Assembly (NCBI GenBank): GCA_019351895.1
Contig: JABBOH010000009.1
Span: 1-64,000, forward strand
DNA from: Pseudomonadota bacterium
GTDB taxonomy: Bacteria; Pseudomonadota; Alphaproteobacteria; Acetobacterales; Acetobacteraceae
Direction of reading: 5' to 3'
Length of the DNA stretch: 64,000 nt
The notes beneath the pieces were generated by a model. That model was given only the letters and a program-made list of their open reading frames with translations. It was not told where the DNA came from and ran no database searches. How positions within the stretch are numbered: position 1 is the stretch's first letter; each line of letters begins with the position of its first letter. Both the position numbers and the translations under genes were made by a program. Of the stretch, positions 28,579-36,388 are shown piece by piece.

Positions 28579-29276
28579 GCAGGGAGAGCGTGCAACCACT
28601 CGGTGCGGCCAGCGAGGTCCGGCGCGCCGAAGGCGAGCGACCCCAGCACCACCGTCTGCGCGCCGGCGGCGCGCAGGCGCGGCACGGTGTTCTCGCGGAT
28701 GCCGCCGTCGGCGGCCAGGGTGATCGCGCGCGCTCGCCCGGCGGCCGCGATGAGCAGAGAGGCCTCGAGAAGGCGCGGGCAGGCTTCGTCCGAGAGGCTC
28801 TGGCCCTTCACGCCGATCGCGGTGCCGAGCAGGGTCACGAACCCGACGTGGTCGAGCCAAGGCGCCAGCATTGCCACCGGCGTCTCGATCCGCAGCACGA
28901 TCCCGGCCTGTTTGCCGTGCTCCTCGATGCGCGCGAAGGCTTCGTGCAGCACCTCCTCGTTCTCGGCATGGACGGAGATGAGATCGGCGCCCGCTTCGGC
29001 GAACTGGTCGATCTGGTCGAGCAGGACATCGTCCGCGACCATCAGGTGGACGTGGAACGGCCGGTCGGTGAGGCGGCGGAGGCGCGCGACGAGGTCGGGG
29101 AAGAAAAGCAAAGCTGAGGCGAAATGCCCGTCCGCCACGTCGAGATGGTAGATGTCGGCGTAGTTCTCAGTCCGGGCGATATCGGCCTCGAGCCGCGCGA
29201 GGTCGGCCGACCACAGCGAATACTCCGCGATCAGGCGCTTCCTCGGCAGGTCCTGAAGCCATGTCGCGCTCGGCAT
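28575..29276 (-). CDS. Ribulose-phosphate 3-epimerase-like protein (AlsE-like candidate)
   Basis: A 233-residue TIM-barrel protein of the ribulose-phosphate 3-epimerase family. Metal and catalytic motifs are in place: YHLDVADGHF (His/Asp), FHVHLMVAD, ISVHAEN and AADGGIR. The start ATG 29276 has GAGGAGG seven bases upstream. The N-terminus is longer than in Rpe (it begins MPSATWLQDLPRKRLIAEYS). Operon context with a ROK kinase and ribose-type importer points to a catabolic hexulose- or pentulose-phosphate epimerase such as D-allulose-6-phosphate 3-epimerase, rather than the Calvin/pentose-phosphate enzyme. It lies 34 bases after the hydrolase gene. Confidence 0.84.
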   Translation of the reverse strand: MPSATWLQDLPRKRLIAEYSLWSADLARLEADIARTENYADIYHLDVADGHFASALLFFPDLVARLRRLTDRPFHVHLMVADDVLLDQIDQFAEAGADLISVHAENEEVLHEAFARIEEHGKQAGIVLRIETPVAMLAPWLDHVGFVTLLGTAIGVKGQSLSDEACPRLLEASLLIAAAGRARAITLAADGGIRENTVPRLRAAGAQTVVLGSLAFGAPDLAGRTEWLHALPA

Positions 29277-29310
29277 GGTACGCCTCCTCGTGAGGTGTTT
29301 CTGATGCGTT

Positions 29311-30126
29311 TCAGAGGGATGTGAGAAAGCCGCGGAGGGCCGCGCGGACGTCCTCGGCATGGCGCGCGGGATCGGCCGCCTTGGGCGTGATGGTCACGAG
29401 CTTGGCACCCGGAATGGCCGAGGCCAGCGTCTCCGCATAGTCCAGCGGGTGCACGAAGTCCTGACCGTGGCCGATGACGAGCGTGGGCACGGCCAGCGCC
29501 GCCGCCTCAGCGCGCGTGACGCCGGGGCTGTCCTGAGCGACGGCCTCCAGCAGCGCCGCCGTCGCCTGCGGGTCCGGGCGCGTGAAGAATTCCCGGAGCG
29601 AGGCGAGGTTGGCCGGCGCCTCGCGCGCCAGGCGGGCGGCGGTCTCGCTCGCATCGAAAGCGGCGCGAGCCTGCTCCGGTCCCTGCTCCGGGCCATGCGC
29701 CGCCATCAGCCGCCCCGCCTCGGCATAGGGCGCCATGGTGGGGGGTGCCGCCTCGAACAGCCAAGCCGGGCGGGCGAGGATGAGCGCCGTCACCCGATCG
29801 GGATGATGGACCGCGAGATGCAGCGCGATCGCGGCACCCATGGAGATGCCGCCCGCCACGAAGCGTCCCACCTGCCGCTCGTCGGCGAGGCGCAGCACAT
29901 CGCGCGCGAAGCGGGCGATGCCGTAGCGAGCTTCGGGGTCGGGGCGGGAGCGCCCGTGGCCGCGACAGTCGAGCGTGAGGCGGCGCCAGCGCCCGTCCGC
30001 ATCGGGAAAAACCTCCGCGACCTGCGCCTCGCTCCCGCCTAGGCCGTGCTGGAACACGACCGCGGGCCCCAAGCCGTGATCCACGAAGGTGAGGTCGACG
30101 CCGTCGATGGCGATGTGTCCGCTCAT
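29311..30126 (-). CDS. Alpha/beta-fold hydrolase
   Basis: A 271-residue alpha/beta hydrolase. It shows the oxyanion segment FQHGLGGSE, nucleophile elbow GGISMGAA (GxSxG), a late Asp in GHGQDFVHPLDY and a C-terminal His in ARHAEDVRA, so the triad looks complete. The start ATG overlaps the upstream isomerase stop by ATGA. In a sugar operon this could be a lactonase hydrolysing a sugar lactone made by the Gfo/Idh/MocA dehydrogenase (as in 3-oxoadipate enol-lactonase-like enzymes), or an esterase. The substrate is inference only. Confidence 0.86.
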   Translation of the reverse strand: MSGHIAIDGVDLTFVDHGLGPAVVFQHGLGGSEAQVAEVFPDADGRWRRLTLDCRGHGRSRPDPEARYGIARFARDVLRLADERQVGRFVAGGISMGAAIALHLAVHHPDRVTALILARPAWLFEAAPPTMAPYAEAGRLMAAHGPEQGPEQARAAFDASETAARLAREAPANLASLREFFTRPDPQATAALLEAVAQDSPGVTRAEAAALAVPTLVIGHGQDFVHPLDYAETLASAIPGAKLVTITPKAADPARHAEDVRAALRGFLTSL

Positions 30127-30947
30127 GGGCCGATCTTCTCCCGCAGGAATTGCGCGACCGCGCGCGCTTCGGTCGCCCGAAGGCCGTGGGTGACGACCGG
30201 GCCGCGGAAGCCGATCCGGCCGAGACGGGCGAAGAAGGTGTCGAAGTCGACGATGCCGGTGCCGGCGGCCACGACGGCGCCGGCCGCATCGCGGTCCTTG
30301 GCATGGGCCATGACGATGCGATCCCCCAGCAGATCGGCGGCCTCGGCGAAAATCCGGTCCTGATCGGCCCCCGCCCCGTCGATCATATTGGCGGGATCGA
30401 GCACGATCTTCAGCCGTGGCGAGGGAACCTCCCGCAGCAACCGCGCCGCAAGCGGGCCGGTGCTCACCACATTCGCGTGTTCCGGCTCGATCCCGAGGTC
30501 GGCGCCATGCCGCGCCGCGAGGGCCGCCGCCTTCTCCATCTCGGTCCGCAGATCGGCCCAGGCGGCGGGCGTGTCATTGTCGGGATGATGCCGCCATTGG
30601 TCGTCCGGGTCGCGCGTGCCGGTGCAGAGCGTGACGAGGGTTGTGCCCATTCCCCGCGCCGCGCCGAGCAGCAGTTCCAGCCGTCGCAATCCCTGCGCAC
30701 GCACGGCCGCATCCGGGTGGATCATATTGTAGGTGCCGGAAAGCGCCGCGATCGCCACACCCGTCCCGCTGCTTGCGCGCGCAACAGCCGCTGGCGTGCC
30801 CGGCGGCAGCGTATCCGGCATCGACGGCAGGCCGCAACACGCGAGGTTGAACTGCACGCAGCCATATCCGGCATCGCGCGCCGCCGTCAGCACGGCCTCG
30901 GCCGTCGTGCCGGGAAAGGTTTTCGCGAAGATGCCAATGGGGTTCAC
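30123..30947 (-). CDS. Sugar phosphate isomerase/epimerase (AP endonuclease 2 fold)
   Basis: A 274-residue xylose-isomerase-like TIM barrel. Candidate metal ligands occur in LGIEPEHAN (Glu), KIVLDPANM (Asp), VMAHAKDRD (His) and the final strand. Translation starts at GTG 30947, which overlaps the dehydrogenase stop as GTGA. Such proteins beside Gfo/Idh/MocA dehydrogenases usually isomerise or dehydrate keto-sugars or inosose derivatives. It is distinct in sequence from the second isomerase at 39800-40855. No signal peptide. Confidence 0.84.
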   Translation of the reverse strand: MNPIGIFAKTFPGTTAEAVLTAARDAGYGCVQFNLACCGLPSMPDTLPPGTPAAVARASSGTGVAIAALSGTYNMIHPDAAVRAQGLRRLELLLGAARGMGTTLVTLCTGTRDPDDQWRHHPDNDTPAAWADLRTEMEKAAALAARHGADLGIEPEHANVVSTGPLAARLLREVPSPRLKIVLDPANMIDGAGADQDRIFAEAADLLGDRIVMAHAKDRDAAGAVVAAGTGIVDFDTFFARLGRIGFRGPVVTHGLRATEARAVAQFLREKIGP

Positions 30948-32020
30948 AGCGCGCCCGATACTTCATCCAGCCGCACCAGCCGTCCGGTCTCCACCGAGCG
31001 CGCGATTGCCACCATGGCGCGGATGCTGGCGACGCCATCCTCGGCATCCGCACCGCGCATGGGCGCGCCGTGCAGGATCGCGTCGGCGAACCCCTCGATC
31101 TGGCGGCGGTAGAAATGCCCATCGGCGCCGAGGGGGCGGCGAGTGGTCGCGTCCTTCTCGTGGAAGATCTCGACCTCGCTCGACCGGTAGTACCAGGGGT
31201 TGAAGGTCTTCGCGATCACGCTGCCGTATTGGCCGTAGAGTTGCAGCCCCTCATGCCAGTCCATCCGCACGGCGACGGTGAGATCGAGATGCCCGAGCGT
31301 GCCGCTGGCGAAGCTTGTCTCCACAAACCAGCAATGGGCGCCGAAGCGTTCCGACAGCCTCGCCTGCACGGCGGTGATCGGCCCGCACAGCCATCGTGCC
31401 GTGTCAACGAGGTGGCTGCCATGGGCGAGCATGTAGTAGCGCCGAAGATCGGCCTTCGGATTCTCGGTTGGCTTGCGGGCGTTCTTGCTGGTGACAGGAA
31501 GCGGCTGCACGGCATCCGTCATCGTGTAGCGATGCGTGCTGTCGCAATACCAGGCCTTCAGCGCGAGCATTTCGCCCATCTCGGTGTCGATGAACGCCTT
31601 CGCCGCCTCAAGCCCCGGATCGAAGCGCTTCATATGCCCGATCTGTAGTGTGAGGCCCGAGCGCGCCACCGCATCGCGAAGCTGTTCGACGTCCTCGACC
31701 GAGACGCCGACTGGCTTTTCGCAGAAGACGTGCTTGCCGGCTTCGAGCGCACGCAGGCTGGCGGGCACGTGAAACGCATCCGAGGTCGCGATGATGACGG
31801 CCTCCACCTCGGGGTCCGCGAGCATCGCGTCGTAATCGGCGAAGGTCTTCTCTGGCGCATGCGTCGCGGCCATGCGGTGGCGCAGATCCTCGGCGACATC
31901 GCAGATGGCAAAGAGGTCGGCGTTGCGGGCCTTGGTGCAGGACTCGAAATGCGCGAACTGTGCGATGGGTCCGCAACCCAACACGCCAATCCTCAAACGG
32001 CGGTCGTCCTTGCGCGGCAT
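30944..32020 (-). CDS. Gfo/Idh/MocA family oxidoreductase
   Basis: A 358-residue NAD(P)-dependent sugar dehydrogenase. The N-terminal Rossmann loop is RIGVLGCGPIAQFAHF, followed by VIIATSDAFHVPASLRALE and the family lysine motif CEKPVGV. The C-terminal half contains the substrate-site region around AHGSHLVDTARWLCG. I chose ATG 32020 with GGGGAAG six bases upstream; a TTG at 32056 would lie next to the ATPase stop without such a site. It is part of the importer operon and probably oxidises the imported sugar or inositol-like compound. Confidence 0.86.
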   Translation of the reverse strand: MPRKDDRRLRIGVLGCGPIAQFAHFESCTKARNADLFAICDVAEDLRHRMAATHAPEKTFADYDAMLADPEVEAVIIATSDAFHVPASLRALEAGKHVFCEKPVGVSVEDVEQLRDAVARSGLTLQIGHMKRFDPGLEAAKAFIDTEMGEMLALKAWYCDSTHRYTMTDAVQPLPVTSKNARKPTENPKADLRRYYMLAHGSHLVDTARWLCGPITAVQARLSERFGAHCWFVETSFASGTLGHLDLTVAVRMDWHEGLQLYGQYGSVIAKTFNPWYYRSSEVEIFHEKDATTRRPLGADGHFYRRQIEGFADAILHGAPMRGADAEDGVASIRAMVAIARSVETGRLVRLDEVSGAL

Positions 32021-32045
32021 GCCATCTTCCCCGGCTGGGTGTTGA

Positions 32046-32816
32046 TCAGTGCCCAACCATGAGCCGCACGATCTCCTCCGGATCCGCCTCGCCCACCATG
32101 CGTTCGCCCGAGACCACGCCGCGCCGCAGCACCACGATGCGGTCGCTGACCGCGAACATGTCGGCGAGGTTGTGGGAGATGAAGATCACGCCGATGCCCT
32201 TCGTCTTCAGCGAGCGGATGAGGTCCATCACCTTGCGCTGCTCCGGCACGCCGAGCGCCGCCGTAGGCTCATCCATGATCAGCACGCGTGCATCCCAATG
32301 GATCGCGCGGCCGATGGCGACCGCCTGACGCTGGCCGCCCGAGAGCGCCCGCACCGGACGGTCGAGCCGGTCGAGATGCACGTCGAGCACCTTGATCGCC
32401 TCGGCCGCTTCCTCCCGCATTCGCTTACGGTCGATACGTGGCAGGAACAGGAACTTCGTCTTCAACTCGCGGCCGAGAAAGACATTGCCGCCGATGTCAA
32501 GGTTATCGGCAAGCGCCAAATCCTGGTAGATCGTCTCGATCCCCTGCGTGCGCGCCGCCTGCGGCCCGTCGAAGGTGACGGGCTTGCCGCAATAGCGGAT
32601 CTCGCCCTCGCTCGGCTGGAACACGCCCGAGACGATCTTCGTGAAGGTCGATTTGCCCGCGCCGTTGTCCCCGGCGAGCGCCACGACCTCGCCCGCCCGT
32701 AGGGTGAAGTCGACCCGCTCCAGCGCATGCACGCCGCCGAAGCGCTTGGAGAGCCCGAAGGTCTGCAGCACCGGATCGCCGGTCCTGATGTCGCTCCCCA
32801 TCTTGCTGTCACTCAT
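32046..32816 (-). CDS. Sugar ABC transporter ATPase (single-domain, ribose/fructose type)
   Basis: A 256-residue ATPase of the CUT2 class, with only one ABC domain. Walker A is GDNGAGKST, Q-loop IYQDLALADNLD, signature LSGGQRQ, Walker B VLIMDEPTAALG, and switch His FISHNLADM. Single-domain CUT2 ATPases such as FrcA homodimerise, unlike the double RbsA type seen at 48512. It overlaps the permease 3-prime end by eight bases. It drives uptake for the permease and binding protein directly upstream. Confidence 0.9.
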   Translation of the reverse strand: MSDSKMGSDIRTGDPVLQTFGLSKRFGGVHALERVDFTLRAGEVVALAGDNGAGKSTFTKIVSGVFQPSEGEIRYCGKPVTFDGPQAARTQGIETIYQDLALADNLDIGGNVFLGRELKTKFLFLPRIDRKRMREEAAEAIKVLDVHLDRLDRPVRALSGGQRQAVAIGRAIHWDARVLIMDEPTAALGVPEQRKVMDLIRSLKTKGIGVIFISHNLADMFAVSDRIVVLRRGVVSGERMVGEADPEEIVRLMVGH

Positions 32817-33846
32817 CGACGCGTCCTCCCCCGAACCGGCGTTGGCTCTGATCGACGAGCACAGAGACGATGATGACGAGGCCGACGGCGATGAACTGCC
32901 AGAAGGGCTCGACGTTCAGGAAGACGAGGCCGTACTGGATGACGGCGATGATGAGCGCGCCGATGATGGTGCCGATGATGGTGCCGGAGCCGCCGAAGAG
33001 GCTCGCGCCGCCGATGACGACCGCTGCGATGCTGTCGAGCAGCAGCGGCTCGCCCGCCTGCGGCGCGCCGGCCGCGAACCGGCCGGTATAGAGGATGCCG
33101 TCGATCCCGGCGCTGACCGCGGAGAGGATATAGAGCAGGATCGTGACCCGGCTGACATTGACGCCGGCACGCAGCGTCGCCTGCCGGTTGCCGCCGATGG
33201 CGTAGGTGTATTGGCCGAACAACGTCTCGGACAGCAGGTAATGAACCAGTGCGACGATGATGAGGGCGATGATGACGAGCACGGGCACGCCGAGCACGCG
33301 CCCGTTGCCGAGATAGGTGAGCCAGCTGTTCTGGACCGGGACGGTCGTGCCGCCTGCGAACAGATAGGCGGCGCCGCGCGCCACGCCATACATGCCGAGC
33401 GTGCCGATGAAGGGCGGCACGCGCAGGCGCGCGATGAGCAGGCCGTTGATCCAGCCGGGCACGACGCTGACCGCGATCGCCGCGATCGTGCCGGCGGCGA
33501 GCCCGATGCCCGGACCGGCGGCGGCCCCCACGTCGTTCGCGACATGGGCCGCGACGACGGCGGCCAAGCCCATGGTGAAGGCGACCGAAAGGTCGATGCC
33601 GCCCGAGATGATGACGAGCGTCTGGCCGAGCCCCAGCAGCACAGGCGCGACGGCAAAGACCGAGATCGAGCGGATGTTGAAGAGGCTGAAGACGAAGGTG
33701 GTGCCGTAAGCGATCTGCGACCAGATCTCGAAGACGACCAGCAGCAGAAAGAGAAAGATCCAGGCCCTGCCGGACGCCAGTACCGCCAGGGTGCGGCGCC
33801 CCCGGGAACCCCCGGGAGCGACACGCGTGGAGGCCGCAGCACTCAC
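32809..33846 (-). CDS. Sugar ABC transporter permease (RbsC type)
   Basis: A 345-residue inner-membrane permease of the branched-chain/ribose type with about eight to ten hydrophobic segments. Family marks are GGIDLSVAFTMGLAA, IGTLGMYGVARG, AIGGNRQATLRAG and IAAVVIGGASLFGGSGT. I chose GTG 33846, which overlaps the binding-protein stop (GTGA) and gives MSAAASTRVAP as N-terminus; the frame continues further upstream, but inside the binding-protein gene. One permease gene implies a homodimer. Confidence 0.9.
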   Translation of the reverse strand: MSAAASTRVAPGGSRGRRTLAVLASGRAWIFLFLLLVVFEIWSQIAYGTTFVFSLFNIRSISVFAVAPVLLGLGQTLVIISGGIDLSVAFTMGLAAVVAAHVANDVGAAAGPGIGLAAGTIAAIAVSVVPGWINGLLIARLRVPPFIGTLGMYGVARGAAYLFAGGTTVPVQNSWLTYLGNGRVLGVPVLVIIALIIVALVHYLLSETLFGQYTYAIGGNRQATLRAGVNVSRVTILLYILSAVSAGIDGILYTGRFAAGAPQAGEPLLLDSIAAVVIGGASLFGGSGTIIGTIIGALIIAVIQYGLVFLNVEPFWQFIAVGLVIIVSVLVDQSQRRFGGGRVDE

Positions 33847-34835
33847 GAGGAGTAGATGAACTTCTGGATGCCGGGCTCGTCGACATTCGCCTTGTCGATG
33901 ACGGTAAAGCCGGTCGCGATCTTCGGTGGGATGGCGACGCCGGTAAGATGGGCATAGGCCGAGGCGACACCGTACCACCCGATCGTGGCCGGATGCTGCG
34001 CGATCGCGATGTCGATGAGCCCGCTCTTGATGTTGCCGACGATCGACTGCGGCGCATCGAAGGCGACGACCTTGACCTTGCCGGCATCACCGCTCTGCTG
34101 CACGCCGTTCGCCGCCCCGAGCGCCGAGAACAGGTTGGCGCCGAAGATGCCGGCGAGGTCGCGGTTGCGCGCCAGCACGGATTGCGCCTGCGACGCCGCC
34201 TTGTTGGCGTCGTCATCGTTGAACTGCGTGTTCAGGACAGTAACGTTAGGATAGTCCTTCTTCATCTCGGCGATGAAGCCCTGCTCGCGCTCATCGGTGG
34301 TCGACACGCCCGGCGTCACGTTGGCGACATAGACCTTGCCCTTGCCGCCAATGGCCTTCGCGAGCGCGCGGGCCGCCATCTGGCCGCCGAGCGTGTTGTT
34401 CGAGGCGATATAGGACAGCGGGAAGTCGGCATTGCCGCTGCCGGTCTGGTATTCGCCGTTGCCGATATAGGTGTCGACGGTGATGACGGGGATGCCGGCG
34501 TTGAAGGCGGACCGCAGCGGCGCGATCAGCTGCACCTTGTCGGTCGGCGCGATGAGTAGCGCGTCCGGCTTGCGCGCGATGACGGCGTCGAGCACCGGCA
34601 CCTGCTGCACGGGATTGAAGGCGGGTGCGCCCTGGAAGACGAGGTTCACGCCAAGGGCCTTGGCTGCCGCCTGCGCGCCTCGATGCATGGTGATGTAGAA
34701 GGCGTCGGTGGTGAGGCCGGGCACCAGCGCCACGGTGAAGGATTGGCCGGCGGCCCGCGCCTTGCCCGCCGCCAGCAACGAGGCTGCGCCCACGACGCCG
34801 AGCCCCACGCCACCTAAAACAGAACGCCGCTCCAT
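33843..34835 (-). CDS. Sugar ABC transporter substrate-binding protein (periplasmic-binding-protein/LacI fold)
   Basis: A 330-residue periplasmic binding protein. The N-terminus MERRSVLGGVGLGVVGAASLL has an Arg-Arg pair before the hydrophobic core, so it could use Tat or Sec, with cleavage near KARAAG. The mature part follows the ribose-binding pattern: ALVPGLTTDAFYITMHRGAQ, PDALLIAPTDKVQL, TVDTYIGNGEY, VYVANVTPG and VAFDAPQSIVG. The start ATG 34835 follows GGGGAAACGAGAG. It is the first gene of the operon, about 100 bases from a strong promoter candidate. The substrate is probably a monosaccharide or polyol. Confidence 0.9.
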   Translation of the reverse strand: MERRSVLGGVGLGVVGAASLLAAGKARAAGQSFTVALVPGLTTDAFYITMHRGAQAAAKALGVNLVFQGAPAFNPVQQVPVLDAVIARKPDALLIAPTDKVQLIAPLRSAFNAGIPVITVDTYIGNGEYQTGSGNADFPLSYIASNNTLGGQMAARALAKAIGGKGKVYVANVTPGVSTTDEREQGFIAEMKKDYPNVTVLNTQFNDDDANKAASQAQSVLARNRDLAGIFGANLFSALGAANGVQQSGDAGKVKVVAFDAPQSIVGNIKSGLIDIAIAQHPATIGWYGVASAYAHLTGVAIPPKIATGFTVIDKANVDEPGIQKFIYSS

Positions 34836-34941
34836 CTCTCGTTTCCCCTTTTCATTTTTCTTATCGTCAGACCGGCTTCTGCCGCCCTGTCCGCGCATCA
34901 GGCCACGCTATCGCCTGCCAGCCTAGCCTTCCCGAGGTAGA

Positions 34942-34970
34942 AATTAATGCTGGAAAGTTATTTCTGTCAA
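34942..34970 (-). promoter_or_regulatory. Sigma-70-type promoter for the sugar operon
   Basis: On the minus strand a perfect -35 TTGACA (34970-34965) is followed after 17 bases by TTAATT (34947-34942), a moderate -10. The spacer and edges also hold the inverted arms AGAAAT/ATTTCT (34939-34944 and 34960-34965), which overlap the promoter and could bind a regulator. It lies about 107 bases upstream of the binding-protein start. Confidence 0.55.
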
Positions 34971-34993
34971 TCGCGGCGGGGGCTTTGGGGGCA

Positions 34994-36250
34994 TTAGAGC
35001 AGGCTGCTCAGCCCGCCGTAGACGCCAAGCGCGCAGGTGATGCCGCAGACGATCAGCACGACCCAAAGGTACCAGCCCCTTAGCCGATGAGCGGCGGGCA
35101 AGGTCACCATCGCGAGCCGGATGAGGAAGCCGAGCACCAGCGGCAGCAGCAGCGCGTTCATGACCTGCACGCCGACGTTCAGCGACACGAGGTTGGGCGC
35201 GAGACCGACGATCGCCGCGCCGCCGACGACGCAGACGGCATAGACGGCATAGAACCAGCGGGCCTTCAGGGGATGATGTTCGAGCGAGCGGCGATAGCCT
35301 GCCACCTCCCCGAGACCCCAGGCGAGGGCGAGGGACGAGACGATCGCCGCAACCAGAGCGGCTCCGAGCACGCCGAGGCCGAAAACCAGCCGCCCGACCT
35401 GCTGCCCGAGGAAGGGCGTCAGCGCGCGGCTCATGTCGCCGACGGTGTTAAGGCTCGCATCCGGCGTGTGCACGGCGATGGTCGCGGCGGCGGCGATCAG
35501 TATCGCTGCCATAACGAGCTGCGTGACCACGGCGCCGATCGCCGTGTCCCAGCGAGCGGCGCGGTAATGCCCCTCGGTCAGCTTTTTATCGGCGATCGCC
35601 GACTGCTGGTAGAAGATCATCCAAGGCATGATGACCGCGCCGATATTGGCGGCGACCAGGTAGAGGTAGCGGGTGTTCGCGATGGGGATGGAGAGGCTGT
35701 CCCGCACGAGCGCGCCGAGATCGGGCCGGGCGGCCCAGGCCACGCCGAAGAAGGCGAACTCGAACAGGCCAATGATGATGGCGGCGCGCTCCACGCGCCG
35801 GTACGAGCCTGTGATGACGACGGCGAGAAGTGCCGCGGCGGCGAGCGGCAGGGTGACGGCGCGCGGCACGCCATAGAGTTCGCCCACTCCGGCGACGCCT
35901 GAAAACTCCGTCAGCAGCGCGCCGGCGGTGGCAACCGCTAGTCCGGCGGCGGACAGCCACGCCCAACCCGGCCCGAAGGCAGAGCGGATCAACTCGCCGT
36001 GGCCGCGCCCGGTGAAGATGCCGAGGCGCACGGTCAGCTCCTGCACGACGTACAGGATCGGCATGAGCAAGACCTGGAGCAGCAGGAGCTTGTAGCCCCA
36101 CTGCACGCCGCTCTGGCCAGCGGTGATGATGCTGCCGACATCCGTATCGGCGAGCATGACGACGATGCCGGGCCCGAAAACGGCGATGAACGGGAAGCGG
36201 GCGGCAAGGCGCGGACGCTTGGGCTTGGTGGCAGAGATCTGCTCGGGCAT
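34994..36250 (-). CDS. Nramp-related divalent metal transporter with altered ion site
   Basis: A 418-residue membrane protein with about 11 transmembrane segments and the Nramp/LeuT-like layout. Helix 1 begins GPGIVVMLADTDVGS; canonical Nramp proteins have DPGN here. The helix 6 region reads IMPWMIFYQQSA where MPHN is usual. These replacements match what I recall of Nramp-related magnesium transporters rather than Mn/Fe transporters, but this rests on memory of that literature. The start ATG 36250 follows a short A/T-richer stretch. It is probably an inner-membrane Mg2+ or Mn2+ importer. Confidence 0.82.
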   Translation of the reverse strand: MPEQISATKPKRPRLAARFPFIAVFGPGIVVMLADTDVGSIITAGQSGVQWGYKLLLLQVLLMPILYVVQELTVRLGIFTGRGHGELIRSAFGPGWAWLSAAGLAVATAGALLTEFSGVAGVGELYGVPRAVTLPLAAAALLAVVITGSYRRVERAAIIIGLFEFAFFGVAWAARPDLGALVRDSLSIPIANTRYLYLVAANIGAVIMPWMIFYQQSAIADKKLTEGHYRAARWDTAIGAVVTQLVMAAILIAAAATIAVHTPDASLNTVGDMSRALTPFLGQQVGRLVFGLGVLGAALVAAIVSSLALAWGLGEVAGYRRSLEHHPLKARWFYAVYAVCVVGGAAIVGLAPNLVSLNVGVQVMNALLLPLVLGFLIRLAMVTLPAAHRLRGWYLWVVLIVCGITCALGVYGGLSSLL

Positions 36251-36388
36251 CGGGCGACTGGTCCTGCTGACGGGTCAGATTCTGCAATTGCGACTGACTT
36301 GCAATTTCCGGTCAAGGAGCTAGCGTGGTGGCGGCTGGAATGTCAATCGGTGGCCGCGACCCTCAGCCGCGTGTGTGCAGCGGCGCCT

